Shown here: piece after piece, positions 50,980-61,047 of the stretch
Layout: the number at the start of each line of letters is the position of its first letter
How positions within the stretch are numbered: the stretch's first letter is position 1
NCBI RefSeq assembly: GCF_023973825.1
Contig: NC_090126.1
Location: 2,005,001-2,069,000 of the forward strand
DNA length: 64,000 nt
Direction: 5' to 3'
DNA from: Plasmodium brasilianum
Lineage: Eukaryota > Apicomplexa > Aconoidasida > Haemosporida > Plasmodiidae
Translations under genes and position numbers: made by a program
Notes under the pieces: model-generated
Database searches by the model: none
What the model was told of the DNA's origin: nothing
What the model saw: only the letters and a program-made list of their open reading frames with translations

Positions 50980-53900
50980 TTAAATATAAATTTTGCTTAA
51001 ATGACTGAGCCTTAATCTTCTTTCACTTTCCAGTTTCATTATGTAATTCCAATGGTCTTTATTTATTTCATTGCAACCCTCTGAAAAGGCTAAAATTCTA
51101 GACATGCATATCCAAGAATTTAAAACGAATTGGTTTATGTCTTTACTTTTCTGTCTAAGGGCAACAAAAGAATCAGTAATGTAATTTGTCATGTCCTCAT
51201 GAATTTTTGCAGAATCATTTTTTAATAATATATAATTTATGTATCTCCTAAATTGAATTAGTTCACTTTCACTTGGTTTGTAATCCTCATAAGTGTTAAT
51301 AAATTCAGTTGAAAAGGTGCTATTCGAGTGTCCTTCATAATTGTACACATGTTCACTATTTTTATTATCTCTAATTATATTTTTTGTATCATTTTCGTTT
51401 TTTCCAATATTTTCTTTGCTTAAATTATTCTTTTCCTTTCCATACGAGTCCCTACTAGAATAATGGTTACTTTTATTTTCATTTAGTTTTTCCATCTTTT
51501 TTTTGTGATATATAGGAATAGTTATATCAACGTAATTTGAAAACATGGACTTCTTTTTTGACAAAATTAATATGTTAAACTGAGTTTCGAAAGTAATATC
51601 TGTGTTAAATATATGAGGAATTTCTTGAGACGTGACTAATCTTTCTATACAGTGAAAATTCTTTTTACTAATGTGGTTCAGCTTACCAGCATCTAACACA
51701 CATTCATCAAATACTACATAAGTATTATTTGCTAATTGAAGTTTTCCTTTTTTTAACTCACCATTACGATGATTCATGACTGATACTAAATATTCGTTGC
51801 TTAGTTTGTTTAGAAAAAGGGGGATGTATCTATGGAGGGGAACTAAGCTTTTAATCATTTTGTTCATTTTGTTCATTTTGTTCATTTTGTTCATTTTGTT
51901 CATTTTGTTCATTTTGTTCATTTTGTACATTTCGTTCATTTCGTTCATTTCGTTCATTTTGTACATTTCGTTCATTTTGTTCATTTTGTTCAATTTTCTT
52001 GAGCTGTCAAAAGAAGAATTATTTTGTTCGCTCTTAAATTCTTCTGCATGTAATTTGCTTTCATTTATTTGGGAACAATACACCTTTTTCGCACGTTCCG
52101 GATTATTAAGTTTTTCATTTAGTTCTTTCTCAATTATCTTCTCTTTTGTAGTAGTTTGCGAAAATTGATTATTCTGATCATTTTTCAAATCAGTTGGTTC
52201 ATCAGTTGTTTCCTTAGTTCTAGGGTGAGCTGATAATCCCGTTGGCGATACATCTGATCCCTCATTTGATGATATGTTAAAAAGGTTTAAACTAATTTTC
52301 CCCAACTTTAACTTATTATTTTTTATATAACTACCACATAAATAGAAGAAAAAGTAATGAGAAACCAACAAATCATGAAATAAGGAAGTGGAAATATAGA
52401 TGAGCAGGTGTTTCCTTAGCTCACTGACGGTTTTAAATGGACCTTTTTCTAGAATATTTGAGAGTTCATTAGTAAATAATATACAATTATTTATCGGGTT
52501 GAAATAGTTAATCTTCGTATATTGGAATACGTGAATACAAGGATACTTTAAAAAGTTTTGGTCATAATAAAAATAAAAATTGAAATTCTTTTTACAATCA
52601 TCATAATCCTTAATTTGACGTTTACGGTATATTCCGATCACTTCAATTACATCATTCAGTTTTAAGAAATCTTTTTCATTTGTTCCGTTGTATTGGCTAT
52701 TATCATCGTATATTTTTAGAATACATCTAATTTTATTCCTTTTACACGTAAAATCGCCTTCTTCTGGTTCTTCCTCCCTACTTTGTGTACTACTATTTAA
52801 GATAATTTCTTTAGTTTCTTTACAATGTGTATTTATGCCTTCTTCCAAATTGCACATTTCACTGCTACAAATATATTTTTCCTGTAACAGATTTATGTTA
52901 TGAGCACCGCTGTAATTACTACTATTGCGACTACAATTATTACTGTGCAGGCAACTAGAAATATCAGTAGAAGAATTTGAGCAGGTATTATAATTAGAAA
53001 TACATTCAATATTCGCAATATTCTCAGTATTTGTAGCATTTTCAATTTTTACGAAATCGTTTTTATTTTTTAAAAAATTTTCACAATTACTATGATACGA
53101 AGAATACTCATACAATTCTTTGCACCAAGAGCTTTTACTACCTGGAATATTAGTACCTAAAAATAAATACCTCTTCCAGTATTTTTTAAAATTATTATCG
53201 TTTTCATAAAAATAGGTATCATTATAATCTTGGAAAGCATAATCTTTTTTTAGATAATCTTCTTTCTTTTGATTATCATTAATATTTACGTCTGTCTTTT
53301 TGTTCTCTGCATTCTGCATATTCTCGCATGCCTTCTGATTTATTGCTCCTTCTTCTACTTCTTTATTCAATTTGGCATCTTCTTCTCTATAACATTTTTC
53401 AAAATTTAATTCGTAATATTCCCCTATATGTTTTTTGCCATTATCTTCTATTATTTCCCAGTTATCATCCGTATCAATATAGTCTTTATATTTTGAGCTC
53501 TTTAATATAAGCTCTCCATTTATTTTATTTCTTAATTTATAAATTCCTAAATAACTTTCTGGTGAAATAATTTGCTGAACCATACAGGTCCACCTAACTA
53601 AAGTGGCATCTTTTAGTTCTTCTAAATTCTCAATGGTATTTATACACAAACATCTTTCTACTAAGTCGCTACAAACAAATAAATTTTCCTTTTTTTTTTT
53701 AACATTCATCCCATGCGAGTCCTTTTTCGAAGTTAACTCATTCGTACAACAATATTTCTCATTTAAATTTGACTTGGTACCCTTTTTTTCATTACAATTC
53801 ATTGATTCTTCTACAAAGGAAGGTTCCTCAGCGAAACTACACTGATCCCCCTCCTTCGTGTGTACGCAATTTTCCCGCGCTCCGCTTTTTCCCATTTCGT

Positions 53901-54123
53901 TCTTCACCACTTGATTCATTACTACTTCTTTCGCCTCTACGTGCTTTATCTCTACATTATGACCCCCTTCGTTCTTTTCTGCTTCATTCTTTTTTCGATT
54001 ATTTCCAAGTTTTATGTATTTATTGACTACAATACCTTCATCCCAGTAGGAGTCAATTTCCTCATTGCCATATATTTTTGTGTAATTCATAAAACACTCG
54101 TCAATTTGCTTTAATACGTTCAT
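50980..54123 (-). CDS. MCMBP: Mini-chromosome maintenance complex-binding protein (MCMBP), 1,047 aa
   Basis: In plants and animals MCMBP binds MCM3-7, helps assemble or unload the replicative helicase and acts in the nucleus. N-terminal family block at about residues 165-195: LKDATLVRWTCMVQQIISPE then SYLGIYKL (human MCMBP: SLVRFRCMIQDM..PEFYMGVYE). A short OB-like segment follows (IRCILKIYDD, DFLKLNDVIEVIGIYRKR). The C-terminal core at about 780-880 has VSVMNHRNGELKKGKLQLAN, TYVVFDECVLDAGKLN, VTSQEIPHIF and FETQFNILILSKKKSMF, close to human NHRNGELKKGTLHLANGSYVVIDE. The end (SWICMSRILAFSEGCNEINK DHW) matches the family. It is about 400 residues longer than human MCMBP because of Asn/Ser/Glu-rich inserts, including KMNEM/KMNK repeats (about 708-756; window 51855-51999). 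Single exon. Confidence 0.9.
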   Translation of the reverse strand: MNVLKQIDECFMNYTKIYGNEEIDSYWDEGIVVNKYIKLGNNRKKNEAEKNEGGHNVEIKHVEAKEVVMNQVVKNEMGKSGARENCVHTKEGDQCSFAEEPSFVEESMNCNEKKGTKSNLNEKYCCTNELTSKKDSHGMNVKKKKENLFVCSDLVERCLCINTIENLEELKDATLVRWTCMVQQIISPESYLGIYKLRNKINGELILKSSKYKDYIDTDDNWEIIEDNGKKHIGEYYELNFEKCYREEDAKLNKEVEEGAINQKACENMQNAENKKTDVNINDNQKKEDYLKKDYAFQDYNDTYFYENDNNFKKYWKRYLFLGTNIPGSKSSWCKELYEYSSYHSNCENFLKNKNDFVKIENATNTENIANIECISNYNTCSNSSTDISSCLHSNNCSRNSSNYSGAHNINLLQEKYICSSEMCNLEEGINTHCKETKEIILNSSTQSREEEPEEGDFTCKRNKIRCILKIYDDNSQYNGTNEKDFLKLNDVIEVIGIYRKRQIKDYDDCKKNFNFYFYYDQNFLKYPCIHVFQYTKINYFNPINNCILFTNELSNILEKGPFKTVSELRKHLLIYISTSLFHDLLVSHYFFFYLCGSYIKNNKLKLGKISLNLFNISSNEGSDVSPTGLSAHPRTKETTDEPTDLKNDQNNQFSQTTTKEKIIEKELNEKLNNPERAKKVYCSQINESKLHAEEFKSEQNNSSFDSSRKLNKMNKMNEMYKMNEMNEMNEMYKMNKMNKMNKMNKMNKMNKMNKMIKSLVPLHRYIPLFLNKLSNEYLVSVMNHRNGELKKGKLQLANNTYVVFDECVLDAGKLNHISKKNFHCIERLVTSQEIPHIFNTDITFETQFNILILSKKKSMFSNYVDITIPIYHKKKMEKLNENKSNHYSSRDSYGKEKNNLSKENIGKNENDTKNIIRDNKNSEHVYNYEGHSNSTFSTEFINTYEDYKPSESELIQFRRYINYILLKNDSAKIHEDMTNYITDSFVALRQKSKDINQFVLNSWICMSRILAFSEGCNEINKDHWNYIMKLESERRLRLSHLSKIYI
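51855..51999 (-). repeat. 9-bp in-frame repeat coding (M-N-K/E)n in MCMBP
   Basis: On the plus strand the unit is ttcattttg (with ttcatttcg and tacatttcg variants), repeated about 16 times. It encodes KMN, EMN and EMY triplets, and the coding frame is kept. Confidence 0.85.
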
Positions 54124-54659
54124 TTTGAAAAATGTGAAAGGGGAAAAAGCGACACATAAGTATGCGTGTATAAACTTTGAAAAATTTTTATTTTACAAAA
54201 CATACGCATAAACGTATACATATAGATACATATTCATACATACCTATGTATCACTTTATTTTTTTTTTTTATTGGAACTGTATTCTTCTTTTTAAATCAA
54301 AAACCACTTCTCACAAGGAATAGTCATTTTTTTTTTTGTGTCATCTGCTTTTTAAAATGTTTTTCTCCTCGTCTTTTTCCTTTTTATATATAAAGATCTA
54401 TTTTTCACACGATAATGATCGCTTGCAAATTTTGTTACTTGTTATGTGCGAGCACACGTACGCGTGTACACATGTATACATATATGAATAAATACGTACC
54501 CATATATATTTATATATATGTGTATGTATGAATTGACGTATTGACGTACTGATGTATTTATATATACAAATATATATAATAGTTTTTTTTTTTTGCATCC
54601 CTTAGCACCCCTTCGAGAGTGAAAGTTATATATTTTTAATATACATATTTTTTTCTATA
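54124..54659. other. Upstream region of MCMBP
   Basis: CATA- and T-rich upstream DNA of MCMBP (-), and possibly of the small plus-strand gene at 54660. Nothing else was recognised. Confidence 0.5.
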
Positions 54660-54952
54660 TTGATGTATTTATTCTATAATAATTTAAGAAATATTCGTTT
54701 TATTAAAAACGTTCAAATGATTAGTTATTTCAGTTTTAGAAATGGGGCTATCGTTCAAGTGAAAGTATTACTTAATATTATGCATAATGAAAGTTACATA
54801 TATTTCTATGTGTATATATATTATTTAATGCTTACAAGGATAATATATATATGCTTTAACTTTTCTTTACTCTAACATTTCAGAATAACAAATCAAATTT
54901 TTTTTTTTTTATTAATTTTTATGAAAAAAATGGGAGAATAAAAATCATTTAA
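54660..54952 (+). CDS. Candidate small two-exon gene (about 57 aa), function unknown
   Basis: The frame at 54660-54764 (MMYLFYNNLRNIRFIKNVQM then ISYFSFRNGAIVQVK) meets a good donor (AAA before gtatta). A pyrimidine-rich acceptor at 54882-54883 leads into NNKSNFFFFINFYEKNGRIK and then II and a stop. Both borders are phase 0. The N-terminus is basic, aromatic and free of acidic residues, as in many mitochondrial presequences. An alternative donor two codons earlier also works. The evidence is only splice geometry and non-repetitive codon content; the four Phe codons come from a 13-T run, so length error is possible. I do not recognise a family. Confidence 0.3.
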
Positions 54953-55832
54953 TTTAAATGCTACAAACTGGAGTAAATGCAGTAAACATATTATATGTTA
55001 ATAATAATATATCTAACCATGGGATAATCTAATTATTGTTTTTTATTATTATAATATTATAAGAATATTATGTCATAATAATGTTACATCGTAATATTAT
55101 TATATCTTGTTTATTTCATTTACATTTTTTTTTTTTTTTTTTTTACTTTTCCTGCTTATGTTTGTAACATTAGCTAAAATAACTTTCGCTGATAAATTTA
55201 TTCTCCTGCGTCCTCCAAACGTTAGAAGCTCAAAGCATCATAAAAAGGAAGTAAAAACATTATTAGGACATACGGAGCATTATTAATTATAAATATATAT
55301 AATACATATGGATACACATATAAACGTGTGTAGCACAAAAATTTTACACTTATTTTTTTTAACCCCATTTCGGACTATTTTCGAAATATTTTATAAGAAA
55401 CCGGTTAGAATTATTAAAAATTTTTAAAGAAATGTGTTTACGTGCCTTCTAAAATTGAAAGTCTATATGAAAAACAAAAACAAAATTAAAAACACAAAAA
55501 CACAAAGCAAGAACACATAACAAAAAAAACACACACAAAAAAAGATAATAGCAAAGCAATAAGAATACAAAAAAAAAAAAAAAAAAAAACATTTATGAAA
55601 TTATATTAATGTGAGATAATAAGGATGTAGAACTTTAAAAGAATTAAACACATGCAAAAATTAGAAGTAAAAAATGCAGATCATATTAATAGTTTTAATT
55701 TTACACATGTCATGAAAGTATACCATATGGTGTATAAAACGACCCCATTTACATATTTCAAATTTGATAAAATATATATACATATATGTATTTATGCGTA
55801 TACTGTGCATTCATATTCTCTTTAGATCATTT
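54953..55832. other. Intergenic region 3' of the first nuclease gene
   Basis: A/T-rich DNA with a T tract at 55127-55144 and an A tract at 55570-55588. It has an inverted-repeat-like taataatat cluster near 55000-55105. No gene was seen. Confidence 0.5.
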
Positions 55833-56813
55833 TTACAAATCACTGGGAACGTTGTCAAGTATGTCCTTTAAGTACTCTGCTAATCTATAACCAGCTATAG
55901 CAATTTGTTTGTTCAAGATCTTTTTTAATTGGGTTATAAAATGTTTAGGGATTGGAAATTGCCTACATTTAGTTAAAATGGGGGCTGGTAATTGTCTATA
56001 AACATAATCAATGGCTAAACGGTGCGATTCGCTTACTATTTCATCTATGTATGATACTTTATCACTTGGAATTCTTAACTGTCTTGGAAATAAAGTACGT
56101 GGATAAGTTGTCGTTAATTGATCTGCTAACTTCTTTATATCTTGTGGAGTAGAATTAAACCATTTCTTTTTTCTTGAGTTAAAAACATTGTCACATAAAT
56201 AATGTATATTTCCTACAAGTTTTCCAAAAGTTACAGTGATAAGGTTTCCTCCCTTATCACCACTTGTTAGATGTGAATTAAAGAAGTTTATTGTATGTAA
56301 TGGTTGATGAATATCACCAAATACATGAATGAAAAATCTTAAATAAAAATTATAAGAATAATATGTTCCTGTGAGATTCCTTCTTCCAACACCTACTAAA
56401 GTTTTATAGATATGTTTTGTTATACCAGAAGCAGTATTTTTTCCTTTATGTGCATACATATCATAAGGACTTAAATATATACCGGTAGGATTATATGGCT
56501 CCTTAACATAATGCCAGTCGTTAAAAATATCTAAAATTTCATTTCTTCTAACACTGAATTGATAAGGAGCTCTTCTGGGATCTACTGGTTTTATAGCATC
56601 TGGCCATACTGCACCCGTTATTGGACTTCTCAATTTGTCATCATAACTTTTCTCAAAAATTCTATCAAGAATGCTCTGGTGATGAGGAGTTAAAATATCA
56701 TACGCAATTTGACTTATTATCATGTGAGGCTCATCTGACCAGCCAGCTATACTTTTAATAAAAAGTATTCCATAAAGCAACACTAACCTAATCATGATTC
56801 TTACACAAAACAT
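55833..56813 (-). CDS. P1/S1-type zinc nuclease, copy 1 (326 aa)
   Basis: Secreted or vesicular P1/S1 nucleases use three zinc ions to cleave single-stranded nucleic acid and remove 3' phosphates. A hydrophobic signal peptide (about residues 7-24) ends directly before W25, which should be the mature N-terminal Trp whose amine binds zinc. All nine family ligands are present with the right spacing: W25 and H30 (WSDEPH), D72 in AVWPDAIK, H in NDWHYV, H-x3-D-x5-H in FIHVFGDIHQPLH, and H-x3-D in NIHYLCD. The usual Gly before the first His is Pro here (EPH), and the family NxHxxWD is LCD. DKGGN is conserved. It is tandem with copy 2 at 58724. No splice is needed; M7 is an alternative start. Confidence 0.9.
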   Translation of the reverse strand: MFCVRIMIRLVLLYGILFIKSIAGWSDEPHMIISQIAYDILTPHHQSILDRIFEKSYDDKLRSPITGAVWPDAIKPVDPRRAPYQFSVRRNEILDIFNDWHYVKEPYNPTGIYLSPYDMYAHKGKNTASGITKHIYKTLVGVGRRNLTGTYYSYNFYLRFFIHVFGDIHQPLHTINFFNSHLTSGDKGGNLITVTFGKLVGNIHYLCDNVFNSRKKKWFNSTPQDIKKLADQLTTTYPRTLFPRQLRIPSDKVSYIDEIVSESHRLAIDYVYRQLPAPILTKCRQFPIPKHFITQLKKILNKQIAIAGYRLAEYLKDILDNVPSDL

Positions 56814-58723
56814 TGATTAAGCGTTTACGCGGACGGGGTATATATGCATATATATATGCACACACGTATATATATTTTTCACTTTAAAAGGGGTTTGGAA
56901 CACCTTTAGAACTAGAAAGTTAAATTTTAAAAAATAGAAATTCAACTGTGCAATACAGCTGCCGTCACTCAAAAATTGTACTTCAATCTAAACGATCAAA
57001 CTTAATATAAACTTTTAAACAGACAAATGCATTAATGTATACGCATAAATAGATGTATGTATATATATGGGGCACACTGTGAAAATTGTTTTGAAGGAGT
57101 TTAAATTTAAAACGTATTATTTATGGAAAAAAAAAAAAAAAAATTATCATTAGAACTGTTATATCTTAAAACACCTTATGATTCATATAAAAAAAAGAAG
57201 AAGCATTTTTCACATGTCTTTAAAAATATATATTATTCACGCATATATTCATATGTTTGTATGTATAATGATACAAAATGTTCAAAAGTAGTAATGTGTA
57301 AATACGCAAATATTCAAACATCAATGTACAATTTTTTGTATTAATGAAATTTTACAAAAAAAAAAGTTTATTCTTGTTTTAAATTCATAATATTTGTTAA
57401 AATTTTAAATATATTCTAATAATTCATTTATACAAAGACACGTATGTATTTTATAATTTTAAATGGAAAAAAAATTAAATTATATTTATGAAAAAAAATA
57501 AAATAATTAAATTAAAAAATATTTTTATAAATAATAACCAGGAGAAAAAACAAAATCGATTGAAACAAAAATATCTATATAATAGTGTAGTTAGTAAAAT
57601 CGATGAACACGAAAAATAGCGAGTGCACCAAAGTCCAAAGAACATCTCAGAAAAATATGTTTTCTCACTTAAAATATATTCATTAAAAAGTGTTCATACG
57701 TGCACCAAATTTTAGATGTGATACATAAAAAAAAACTTGTGCACTCTCTTTTACATTTCCAAAAAGAATAAATCTTGCATTTCCAGAGGAAAAATTTTAC
57801 ATTTCATAATATTTTGTATACACACTTTTGTGCATATGTGCAAATGTTTAATCATGTATCCATGCATAGAGGCGCACATAAATCTAAATGGTGTTGGCAC
57901 ATGTATTTTTTCCGGACGTTTTACTTTTTGATCTTTATACCCGATTTAAAAATTACTTCACCGAAATGTGGTATTAAGATTATAATTAGGAAAAATTCCT
58001 TCAAGTATTTAATTTTTTGAATATACGACTACACGAATGCTGCATTTTTATTTTTTATTTTATTATTTTTTTTAAAGTAATAATTTGCAACTTTCATTTC
58101 AAAATAGAGCAATTAAAACGGGATAACAATTTTTAGAAATATCCGAAACGGAGGAAGGCAGAGAACACACATATATATAAATGAACAGGCAAAATATTGA
58201 GTAAAACAAAAAAAAATATTTACAGATACAATTTATGTTATTTCTGGAAATTATGATTTTGTTCTACTTCCAACTTTAACTCAGTTATAAATAAATAAAT
58301 GTATGCCTCTATGTAACCGACTGTTTACATATATTATATAAGGTGCGTGCATATGTATGCACGTTCCACAACAAAGCTACTTAAACGTTATGCAAGTGAT
58401 GAACGAAAATCTAACGTATACCACCAAAATAAAACGGGTCGATATATGCATATAAACGTACATATATATATATATATTTTTTTTTATGTTATATATATTA
58501 TACATACCTACACAAATGGTAAAACATTTATAAGCAGAAAAATTGGGGAAATAAATAAAATTATTTTTTCACATAAAAAATGATACATTAATGAAGTACA
58601 ATGAGTAAACCTACATAAAATTATTAATGCACCAAATGAAAGGTGCAAAATCGAAATAGAGATAAGGATAAAAAGAAAAAAAAAAAAAAAAAAAAAAACC
58701 ATCATGCGTAAGCAAGTTTTCTT
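56814..58723. other. Intergenic region between the two nuclease genes, about 1.9 kb
   Basis: This is the upstream region of copy 1 and the 3' flank of copy 2. It contains CATA and TA tracts and an A run at 58676-58699. Short reading frames (57123-57344, 57737-58020, 58347-58583) lack recognisable content. No nuclease remnant of a third copy was seen. Confidence 0.5.
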
Positions 58724-59713
58724 TCACTTCATATATTTATTTGTATTAACAAGATCTGGGGGAATATTAGCAATGATAACTTTTAAATAATGTGTTAATC
58801 TATATCCACCTAACACAATTTGTTCGTTCAAAGTTTTCTTTAAATTAACGACAAAAAAATTTGTTACATCATATGAAGTATTTTTATTTAATGTTTCATG
58901 TGGGAAATTATAATAGATACTATGAACGCATTTATTATAACTATCACTTATTATAAAATCAAGATATTCATATTCATTTAAATCATTTTTTAATCTATTT
59001 CCAAAATACTCAGGAGGATATAGGTTCATTAAAGATTTTGCTTCTTTTATTACTTCTTTTGGTGTTACTGTTGGCCATTTCTTTCTTCTTGAGTGAAAAA
59101 CACAATCACATAAATAATGCAAATTCTCTACTTTATTTTTATATAATATATTAATGTCTCTTCCTCCATTATCTCCATTTATGAAATTATTATTATAAAA
59201 AGTTATAACATGTAATGGTTGATGAATATCACCAAAAATATGAATAAAATACCTTAAATTAAAATTATACGAAAAAAAAGTACCGAAATTTTCTTTTCTT
59301 TTTATACTTTTTAACAACTTAAAAATGCGTTTTAATACTGTTAATGCATTGTCTGTATTCTTATAATAATATTCTTGAAATATATTTATACGAACATTGA
59401 GTGGGTTATAAGGTGTATCAATATAATGCCATTTATTCATTAAGTCTATACCTCCTGATCTTCTTATATTATTAGGATAATGAATATCAAAGGGTTTTAT
59501 ATGATCAGCCCATATAGAGGCGTATATAGGATCATTAAAATCTTTATCCTCTTTGTAATTCTTAAAAATTTTTTCTAAAATTAGCTTCTCTTCTTTAGTC
59601 AGTCCTTCATATGCAATGGCAGTTGATAGCATATGCCCTTCATCCGACCAGCATGTAATTCTTTTAGCAAATATAAGAAAAAATAGCAAGTAACAAACTG
59701 TCTCCTTATTCAT
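58724..59713 (-). CDS. P1/S1-type zinc nuclease, copy 2 (329 aa)
   Basis: The start is taken at the ATG at 59713 because MNKETVCYLLFFLIFAKRIT is a typical signal peptide ending before C21-W22; an upstream ATG in frame only adds a CACA-repeat peptide. Zinc ligands: W22 and H27 (WSDEGHM, canonical Gly), D in SIWADHIKPF, H in NKWHYIDTPYNP, FIHIFGDIHQPLH, and NLHYLCD. DNGGRD replaces the DKGGN of copy 1. The C-terminus INEQ-type region reads LNEQIVLGGYRLTHYLK, parallel to LNKQIAIAGYRLAEYLK of copy 1. The two copies share all catalytic residues but differ widely elsewhere, which indicates an old tandem duplication rather than a recent one. Confidence 0.9.
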   Translation of the reverse strand: MNKETVCYLLFFLIFAKRITCWSDEGHMLSTAIAYEGLTKEEKLILEKIFKNYKEDKDFNDPIYASIWADHIKPFDIHYPNNIRRSGGIDLMNKWHYIDTPYNPLNVRINIFQEYYYKNTDNALTVLKRIFKLLKSIKRKENFGTFFSYNFNLRYFIHIFGDIHQPLHVITFYNNNFINGDNGGRDINILYKNKVENLHYLCDCVFHSRRKKWPTVTPKEVIKEAKSLMNLYPPEYFGNRLKNDLNEYEYLDFIISDSYNKCVHSIYYNFPHETLNKNTSYDVTNFFVVNLKKTLNEQIVLGGYRLTHYLKVIIANIPPDLVNTNKYMK

Positions 59714-60089
59714 TGGCGTCGAGTTATAATTGCCCCGGGTTAAGATGTGGATACAGAGGCATACACGTGCGTACATATATATATATGCACACACACATTT
59801 ACACATACGTATATATAGGTATATCTATGCGTATGTGCGTTCGCTTTTTTAATAAGCTGTGATATAGTAAAATTAAAAATTAGGAACGAACTGTGAGATG
59901 TCTCAAACAGTAAAAAAAAAAAGAAAGTTTAATTTTTTCCTGCATTTGAGAAAAAATTCTTAAGGTTTTAACAGCACTTGAAATGTGCAAATATAAGGAT
60001 ATACTTGTATGTATGTATATGTACACGTATACATTTATATTATATATAAGTGTGTATACATGATGTTTATGAGCATGATAATACATGAA
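59714..60089. other. Upstream region of nuclease copy 2
   Basis: CACA/TATA-rich upstream DNA. Nothing else was recognised. Confidence 0.5.
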
Positions 60090-60436
60090 TTAATATCCAG
60101 CTCTAATAAACAAAAATTTTAAACTAAATAATTGAGGAAGATGTTTAAAAAGATGCCTACTTTGTAACACCTTAAAAAATTCAGTGGAGTTAAAATACTC
60201 TTTGTAGTTACCATAAGAATGAGAAAATAAAAATTTATTATCTTGTTGTGAGCAGATTGTTTTATAAAAGATTGAAGGCAAAATATGAAAATTGTAATAA
60301 TAACAATAATAATAGATAGGTAAATAAGCAAGTGTTTAAGTATTTGAATAATATAACCGACAAATGGTATTATACTCGTCATAAACTTTGCGCTTTCAGG
60401 GTTAGAGTAATGTAATAATGTGCTACGTTTGTACAA
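60090..60436 (-). CDS. Candidate small two-exon gene (76 aa), function unknown
   Basis: Exon 1 is 60358-60436 (MYKRSTLLHYSNPESAKF then MTSIIPFV) and exon 2 is 60090-60241 (DNKFLFSHSYGNYKEYF, STEFFKVLQSRHLFKHL, LFSLKFLFIRAGY). A 116-bp intron with GT-AG borders joins them in phase 1. The codon content is varied and non-repetitive (Ser, Gly, Pro, His, Arg), unlike neighbouring DNA, which suggests a real short protein. The acceptor is pyrimidine-poor; an unspliced form starting MPSIFYKTICSQQ is also possible. The basic, aromatic composition would suit a small mitochondrial subunit, but this is only a guess and no family was recognised. Confidence 0.4.
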
Positions 60437-61047
60437 TGAATACTAATACAAACATGTAGTATAATATATAACCTGAGGACACTATAAATGTGCATATTTT
60501 TAAAATTGAGAAAATGTAAATGATTTTGCATTTTATACATTCATCAATAAATAAATAAAGAAGTAGCCATATGAAATAATCATAGAAATGTAAAAAAATA
60601 TATTTTTATCTTTTTTAAGAATGAAAAATTGTGTACACTAGAAAGAAAGATACAAAAAAAAAAAAAAAAAATTATTAAACATGATTCTTAGAACTTCAAA
60701 AATATATGAATGACAAAAATAAAAAAAGAATAAACAAAAGGAAGAAAGAAAGGATGGAAGAGAAAGAAATAATAAGAATAATTCGTTGCAGAAGCACCTA
60801 CATAAACATGATATTAAAAGAACAAATTAAATATGCAAAGCTCCCGGGGGAATCGAGCATAAAAGCAAATTAAAGAAATGATCATATATAGGATATGTCA
60901 TAGTATAATAGATGCAAATCTGTATATATTACTTTTGAAATGTTAATAAGAGACAAAAAAAAGTAAACATTACGATGGAGAAGGAAAAAAAAAAGATATT
61001 TAAGGACATTACATTACATACAGACCTAAATCAGTTATTTGACAAAA
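60437..61047. other. Divergent intergenic region
   Basis: A-rich upstream DNA of the RimP-like gene (+) and the small candidate gene (-), with an A run at 60655-60671. A short, locally GC-rich patch (gctcccgggggaatcgagc, 60840-60858) stands out but has no obvious role. Confidence 0.5.
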
